A DNA stretch of 64,000 nucleotides, from positions 69,501-133,500 of the forward strand of contig CAJFCJ010000001.1 in assembly GCA_904063045.1 (NCBI GenBank). Reading direction: 5' to 3'. A model generated the notes under the pieces. The model was not told the DNA's origin and made no database searches. It saw only the letters and a list, made by a program, of their open reading frames with translations. Position numbers and translations under genes: made by a program. Shown piece after piece: positions 58,668 to 64,000 of this stretch (its first letter is position 1; each line of letters starts with the position of its first letter). This DNA comes from Dimorphilus gyrociliatus. Its lineage: Eukaryota; Annelida; Polychaeta; Dinophilidae.

Positions 58668-60338
58668 ATGGGTCTACTGAGTAAAAAGGGTACTAATGTA
58701 GAATCGGGAGATGGAAGAGAAAAATCTTATCAATGGCCTAGTGAGTTAATTTTCCTTTATAAAACTATAATAGAGTTTTATACGAGTTTGTTTCTTGTTA
58801 ATTTCTTTGCTATTGGAGTTATTATTGCATAAAGAAAGATAAAATAAAACCATTTTATGCACCTAGAATAACTACAAAAAAAAAAACAATAAAAATTCGG
58901 TTACCTGATTTCATTTATGTAAAGCATTAAAAGCTGTACGAGTCTCTTATTTCTTTTTTTGTCTATATCGTATTTTATTTAAACATGTAGCTTTTGAGGA
59001 GCTAAATAAAAGAAAAGCAGAGTTTACAAAACGTTTAAAAGAGCCTTCTCAGGTGAGAACCTTTATTACGAATAATGCGTTACAAAGTTTATAGATATAT
59101 ATATATATATAAGAATGTATATGATCTGGAACATTTTTCAATTGTAGAATACGGCTCAATTTGAAGACTTTATCAAGTATAGGACACTTGGGACCGGTTC
59201 TTTTGGCAGAGTGATGCTTGTTAGGCATAATAAAACAAATGAATTTTATGCTTTAAAGATATTAGAGAAATCAAAAATTGTTAGAACAAAACAAATTGAA
59301 CATACTATTAACGAAAAGAACATTCTAAATGCCTGTAAACATCCTTTTATCGTAGATTTGGCATTTTCTTTCAAAGTAATTTTAATAGCTTAATTAAAAT
59401 AACTATTAATATGATTTCTTTATATGCCTATCTTGAAAGGATAACGTGTATTTATATATGGTATTAGAATTTATTGATGGTGGAGAAATGTTCTCTCATT
59501 TAAGGAAGATGGGAAAATTCTCTGAAAATTTATCAAGATTTTATGCTGGCCAAATGATACTGGTATTTGAGTATCTTCAGCATACAATACATACCACAGA
59601 TAATGAAGAGGATTTAGAATATCCCATAATTATTCATCGAGATATTAAACCGGAAAATATCCTTATTGATTCTAAAGGATATTTAAAGGTTATTAATTCC
59701 TAGAATAAGATTAAAACGCATTGAAGTATATATAAATTTATATACTGTATTCTATATATCTTTATTAATTAATTGTAAAGTTTATACAGTAGAGTAGAAC
59801 ATTCTTTTCTATTTCTCTTTCTTTGTAGTTAACGGATTTTGGATTTGCTAAGGAGGTAAAGAATCGGACATGGACACTTTGCGGAACACCCGAGTACCTT
59901 GCTCCTGAAATAATACTCAATAAAGGTTATAATCAGTCGGTTGATTGGTGGGCGTTGGGAGTTCTCATATATGAAATGTCAGCTGGCCAACCACCTTTCG
60001 TTGCAGATCAACCAATTCAAATATATGAAAAAATTGTTGCGGGTAAAATAAAGTGGCCAAACGATTTTTCATCAGACTTGAAGGATCTGCTTCGAAATTT
60101 ATTGCAAATTGATCCTACAAAAAGGTTTGGTACTCTAAAAAATGGAGTCACGGATGTAAAAGCGCACAAATGGTTTAGTCAATTTGAATGGAAGAAAGTT
60201 TATGATAAAAAGATAGTTCCAGAATTTAAACCTAAATCGAAAGGTAAAGGTGATGCCAGCAATTTTGATGCTTATACAGAAGAACTACTAAAAGTAGCAG
60301 AGTTTGATAGGTATTTGAATGAATTTTTGGACTTTTAG
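58668..60338 (+). CDS. cAMP-dependent protein kinase catalytic subunit, divergent
   Basis: AGC-family Ser/Thr kinase, 373 aa from five exons (58668–58740, 58991–59052, 59148–59375, 59440–59688, 59829–60338). The start MGLLSKK fits N-myristoylation. Glycine loop is [12 protein letters not shown]; catalytic Lys in YALKIL; activation loop [16 protein letters not shown] with the Thr197 equivalent; [12 protein letters not shown] and DLLRNLL as in PKA. Odd points: the catalytic loop reads [10 protein letters not shown] where PKA has LIYRDLKPEN, and about 13 extra residues ([12 protein letters not shown] region) sit just before it. The tail ends YLNEFLDF, keeping the FxxF hydrophobic motif, but the Ser338 autophosphorylation region is replaced. 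No splice sites would remove the insertion. It is likely an additional PKA-C paralog. Confidence 0.88.
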
Positions 60339-61689
60339 ATGAAACTAGAGCGATTGTTTTTTGATTGACATTTACCTTGTGAATGAGAAAAAGAAATTGT
60401 CGCCAATGAAACGAAATGATGTATAAAATTTATAGTAGCTTCTTTACTTATTAAATACTATCTTTTATCTGGTCTAAAAATAAGAGTTAACACTATAAAA
60501 AGGCATATATTAACCTTGACCTCAAAATGTTTTCTTCGACCAAAACAAGTACCAATAGTATATATAAATTTATATACTATATATATATATATACTATTTG
60601 TGTGCTTTATTCGTCTCTCTCTCTCTCTCTCTCTCTTTTAATTGCATCACTCATCATCCTTTAATTTTGGTTTCTTTTAAAATCAAAATTGTCTCGGTTG
60701 AAAATTTTCTTTCTTTTTTATTATTTCAAAATACTTTAATTATAATTGATTTTGTTTTATTACATCGTTCATAACAGTGTAAGTATTCTTTACATAACGC
60801 CCTCTACCGCCTTATAGTTTAAAGACCATAATACGAAATAGAAATTCTTTTTTTCCTCTTGTTTTTATTATTATTTAGGTTGTTAGTTAAATTAATAGTG
60901 ATTTTAGACAAAAAAAATCACCTAGGTACTAATTAGCACAATCTAAATTAATACCGCTACAAAAAAGAACTTTTCTCTTTTACTTGGAAAAAAAGCATAG
61001 GCTGATAGTTGAAAGAAAAGATTTCTAATTGGATGAAAAGAGAAGTGCACCTATATTTTAATATGTTAACTTGTAAGAAAGATATATTTATATAGGTTCT
61101 GTACAGATAGTACACTTATACCGTTGCTAATAAACATTCTTTAATTCTATTCAAATATATTATTATTTTCGTGGTATAGCTGTACATGAATGAAATCTCA
61201 GTTATACGTTGCGTATTATTCTTACGCATATTTACAATGTAAACAGACCAATTTGGTCGAAAATGGGACTTTTTTTTGCTGCTTACAATTTAAAATCTGA
61301 AGGATATTGATAGCTTTAAAAAGTACAGTATGTTTGTACTAAATACAACATGCGGCATCTTTGATTTATTTTAGGAATTATTCTGTATTCTTTCCATCTG
61401 TTCATTAAGCCTAAAAAACTTTTTTTTTATCTTTCCCTCTTCTTTTTTTAATAGATACTGTATATTATTTGTAAATATATATATATATACTGTATATTCA
61501 TATATTTTTAAGGCCTATAGGCAGTATGATTCTTTAATTAACTCGAAATATTTACTATTAATCCGTTTATATTAAACATAGTGATGAAGGCCCATAAACC
61601 TATAATTGATTAGTTTTGTGAATTTTCACAAGGGGGTGGATTAATGGTGATCAATAACTGGTAGTTAAGTTTATATAACATAAGAGAGA
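60339..61689. other. Intergenic, PKA gene to Ly6 gene
   Basis: AT-rich, with a CT repeat (60613–60637) and TATACTGTATATA-type motifs (about 61478–61498). No gene seen. Confidence 0.6.
60613..60637. repeat. TC microsatellite
   Basis: About 12 CT units, 275 bp after the PKA stop. Confidence 0.8.
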
Positions 61690-62165
61690 ATGTTTGCGCT
61701 TTTTTCGTTGCTTTTTCTTGTTTCTCAGCTATTTTACACAGTTTCTTCTATTAGATGTTACAAATGTTCGGCTGGTGATATAGCTTGTAACGATAAATTT
61801 GATTCTACTGGAATAGTTATTTGTAATAATCACGAATACTGCTTTAAAACAAAGAGCTTAACAAACGGTATAAAATGACTTTTAGAATATACTGTATATG
61901 TAGAAGATTAGTGTGGATATTTTTAAAATTCTTACAACACGATAATATATTCTAATTAATTACAGATTTACAGCAGGTGGCTAGAGGCTGTACGTCTGAT
62001 ATACTTCATCGAGATTGTAAAGGAATCAATCCGGCTAGTAATGCCGAAGTAACGCAATGTTTTTGTGATACAGATCTATGTAATTCTTCCAGTAATATTT
62101 CTATTAAATTGTTTTTTTTGTTATGTTTGCCAATGTTAGTTATTTTTTTAAATTTTCAACAATAA
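61690..62165 (+). CDS. Ly6/uPAR three-finger protein, GPI-anchored
   Basis: Small secreted or membrane-tethered protein, 125 aa, from two exons (61690–61867, 61966–62165; phase 1). Signal peptide is residues 1–20 (MFALFSLLFLVSQLFYTVSS). The mature part has ten cysteines in Ly6 order: IRCYKCSAGDIAC, ICNNHEYCFK, ARGCTSD, HRDCKG and CFCDTDLCN, ending with the family CxxxxLCN-type motif. A hydrophobic end (LFFLLCLPMLVIFLNF) after SSSN fits a GPI signal. Ly6 proteins act at the cell surface as receptor modulators or in septate junctions and adhesion; which role applies here cannot be told. The fold is shared with snake toxins, but nothing suggests toxicity. Confidence 0.88.
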
Positions 62166-62455
62166 ATTAATAAGTATAAACTGGTTATTAACCCAACACG
62201 TCAAGGTTTATATTTTTTAATAAATAGCATATAATTGCTCTATTCTCTGACAACTCTCGGCCACATTTCAAACAAAAATCGTTATTAAATTGAGAAAAAA
62301 ATTGACTTTATGGCCGAAGCCTTCCATTTCAATGGAAACAACAAAGCGTAATTCTTGATTATATCGTAAAGCACACCTTTGTTATTTTTTCTCTTTTCCT
62401 TCTACTATATTATTTTTTAATTTTAAAATCTCTCTCCCTCTCTCTCATCTCTCTC

Positions 62456-62500
<45 letters not shown>

Positions 62501-62515
62501 TCTCTCATCTCTCTC

Positions 62516-62575
<60 letters not shown>

Positions 62576-64000
62576 ATCAATCTATCTTTTATTCATCATG
62601 CGTTAGAATGAAAGATATGCTTGTCACTTTAAAACATAAAATCAGTATTTATCTATTAAATAGGCTTAAACATGGCAAATAATAGTTTTGTTTGAAAACT
62701 TTTGAAGAGAATAGCCCTTTTCAAATCGATAAAAATAAGGCGAATATCATTTTTCTTTCCTATTCAAAAGTTTTTGTTAAGTTTAATGACTGTTTAAAAA
62801 AAGCTACATTTGATAAATTATTATTATATAACATAAAATGTTGACCAAAGTTATACTCGTAATCAATAGCATGTAATATATATAAAAAAACGAATATAGA
62901 GAAGTCCATTTGAAAAAAAAACCTGAAATTTTATTATTCATTCATTCATTCATGTAATTCATTCATTTATTTAAAATGCGTATGTCTTTCAAATATATAT
63001 ATATATATATATAGAATGCATATGTGTGTATGTGTGTAGTATATATCATAAGGATGTTAATAATCAATGGTCACCGCATACATTCTGTTTAGATAAAATT
63101 AATGCAAGTGATGCTTGTTATTCATAGGAACATTTTCCCTTTCCTTGTATAATCTGTAAACGAAGGATGTTCATACTCTTACCCCCATTACCGATCCTCT
63201 TTCACCCTACCTGTCAACTGGCCTATTCACCCCTCATAGACTTTACTTTTCAATATTTCTTTTTTCGCAATTTTACTACTCTTTTTAAAGGGTTCAATTG
63301 ACTAAGCATTCAAAAGTGTACTTTTTTCTTCTCTAAAGATTATTCAATAGCCTATTCCTTATGGTGGCATAGATGGCCATAATTTTGTAAAATATTAACA
63401 TTACCCTTTGTAAATTATTTCAGCTTTGCCCATTTTGAATACACGAAATATGACAATAGGGGATCGTCAGTAAAAAATGTTCTTTTGATCTTCATCTCTT
63501 TACCACCCCCTTATTACTCAAATTCTCCCTCCCTTTTATTATTATTCTTTACTTAGCAATGGATTACAATAACAACGAAATGTTCATAAATTTCCCTAAT
63601 ATTCTTTAACCACACCTCTTTTTCTCTTTATAAAATATAAGGTGGAATTTCAATAGAAATACAATAACATTTAATATATGCTATTACTTGAATATGCTCT
63701 TTTGAGATTGTAATAAAGTATTAATTAATAAATTCAGAGAGTAGTAATTTCTTAAATTCTCACATTTCTACTACTAACAATATATCTTTCAGCAAACTTC
63801 TCATATTTCCGTAAAGTGTGGTATCCTTCAGAAATTTAGCATCAGTGTTGTGAAATTTTTAAAGTGCACAATTGTGAACCTCGACACATAGAGACCTCTA
63901 TAATTATGAAAATCTATATAGCGCAAACTTGTAATTTGTTTAGGAAATATACTCAATTTTTGTCCTCAATTCTTTATTGATCTTTATCTGAATAGCATCG
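62166..64000. other. Non-coding end of window
   Basis: No gene seen. It contains a long TC repeat (62430–62572), an ATTC repeat (about 62936–62952) and TA/TG repeats (about 62993–63042). Confidence 0.6.
62430..62572. repeat. TC microsatellite with 60-bp higher-order unit
   Basis: About 140 bp of TC. The interruptions (CCCTC, then two CATC) occur at 62434–62460 and again at 62494–62520, exactly 60 bp later, so a 60-bp block was duplicated. Confidence 0.9.

Noticed and set aside
1-64000. tRNA, rRNA, CRISPR or transposase genes
   Set aside because: No GGTTCGAAT-type B box with paired arms, no rRNA-like sequence, no spaced direct repeats and no transposase or reverse-transcriptase motifs were seen by eye.

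Overview
The window is nuclear DNA from an invertebrate animal. It is AT-rich, and its genes are split by GT–AG introns that are often only 60–110 bp long. The gene content is metazoan: hairy/E(spl) bHLH factors, class C GPCRs, an ionotropic glutamate receptor, CATSPER2, NME5, GLMP, a PKA catalytic subunit, a GSK3-type kinase, a DM9 protein and a Ly6 protein. I cannot name the species. I rebuilt exon structures by hand from splice sites, reading phase and family alignment, and every multi-exon model given sums to a whole number of codons. No rRNA, tRNA, CRISPR array or transposon was recognised.

Layout. 1–2760 is non-coding. 2900–4279 (+) is a hes gene ending in WRPW plus six residues. 6537–25735 (+) is a tandem array of metabotropic-glutamate-like class C receptor units. 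Units 1 (6537–9989) and 2 (10798–13301) are complete: signal peptide, Venus-flytrap ligand-binding domain (LBD), nine-cysteine domain (CRD) and seven transmembrane helices (7TM). A decayed 7TM copy lies at about 14265–14560. Units 3 (15504–16818) and 4 (18630–20568) are intact LBDs with their own signal peptides but no CRD or 7TM exon nearby. Unit 5 (22041–25735) has LBD, CRD and 7TM exons. All three LBDs end in an AAG followed by a GTT-type donor in phase 0, matching the unit 5 CRD exon. Units 3–5 could therefore be alternative LBD first modules spliced to one shared CRD–7TM, or units 3 and 4 could be secreted LBD proteins. CTCF-like sites lie between units 3 and 4 and between units 4 and 5. 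This is the main discovery candidate.

26942–28460 (−) is a divergent GSK3-type kinase. 29282–31031 (+) and 31141–34925 (−) are unrecognised proteins of 302 and 486 aa. 35331–41088 (+) is GLMP, a lysosomal membrane protein, with a perfect CLEAR/TFEB palindrome 22 bp before its ATG. 41377–43330 (+) is a two-TM protein with a long charged tail and a PPxY motif. 44603–45601 (+) is a DM9 protein. 46558–46933 (−) may be a 50-aa protein. 48233–50527 (+) is CATSPER2. 51828–54215 (+) is a divergent ionotropic glutamate receptor. 54530–55260 (−) is NME5, divergent from a second hes-type gene at 56148–56924 (+) that lacks WRPW. 58668–60338 (+) is an unusual PKA catalytic subunit. 61690–62165 (+) is a GPI-anchored Ly6-type protein. 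The rest to 64000 is non-coding and ends in simple repeats.

How the genes relate. The receptor array is one expanding chemosensory family, probably amino-acid sensing because the generic amino-acid contacts are kept. CATSPER2 and NME5 are sperm/cilium genes, PKA acts upstream of CatSper in other animals, and NME5 has a perfect CRE just before its start. Canonical CSL (Notch) sites occur near both hes genes. These links are inferred from sequence only.
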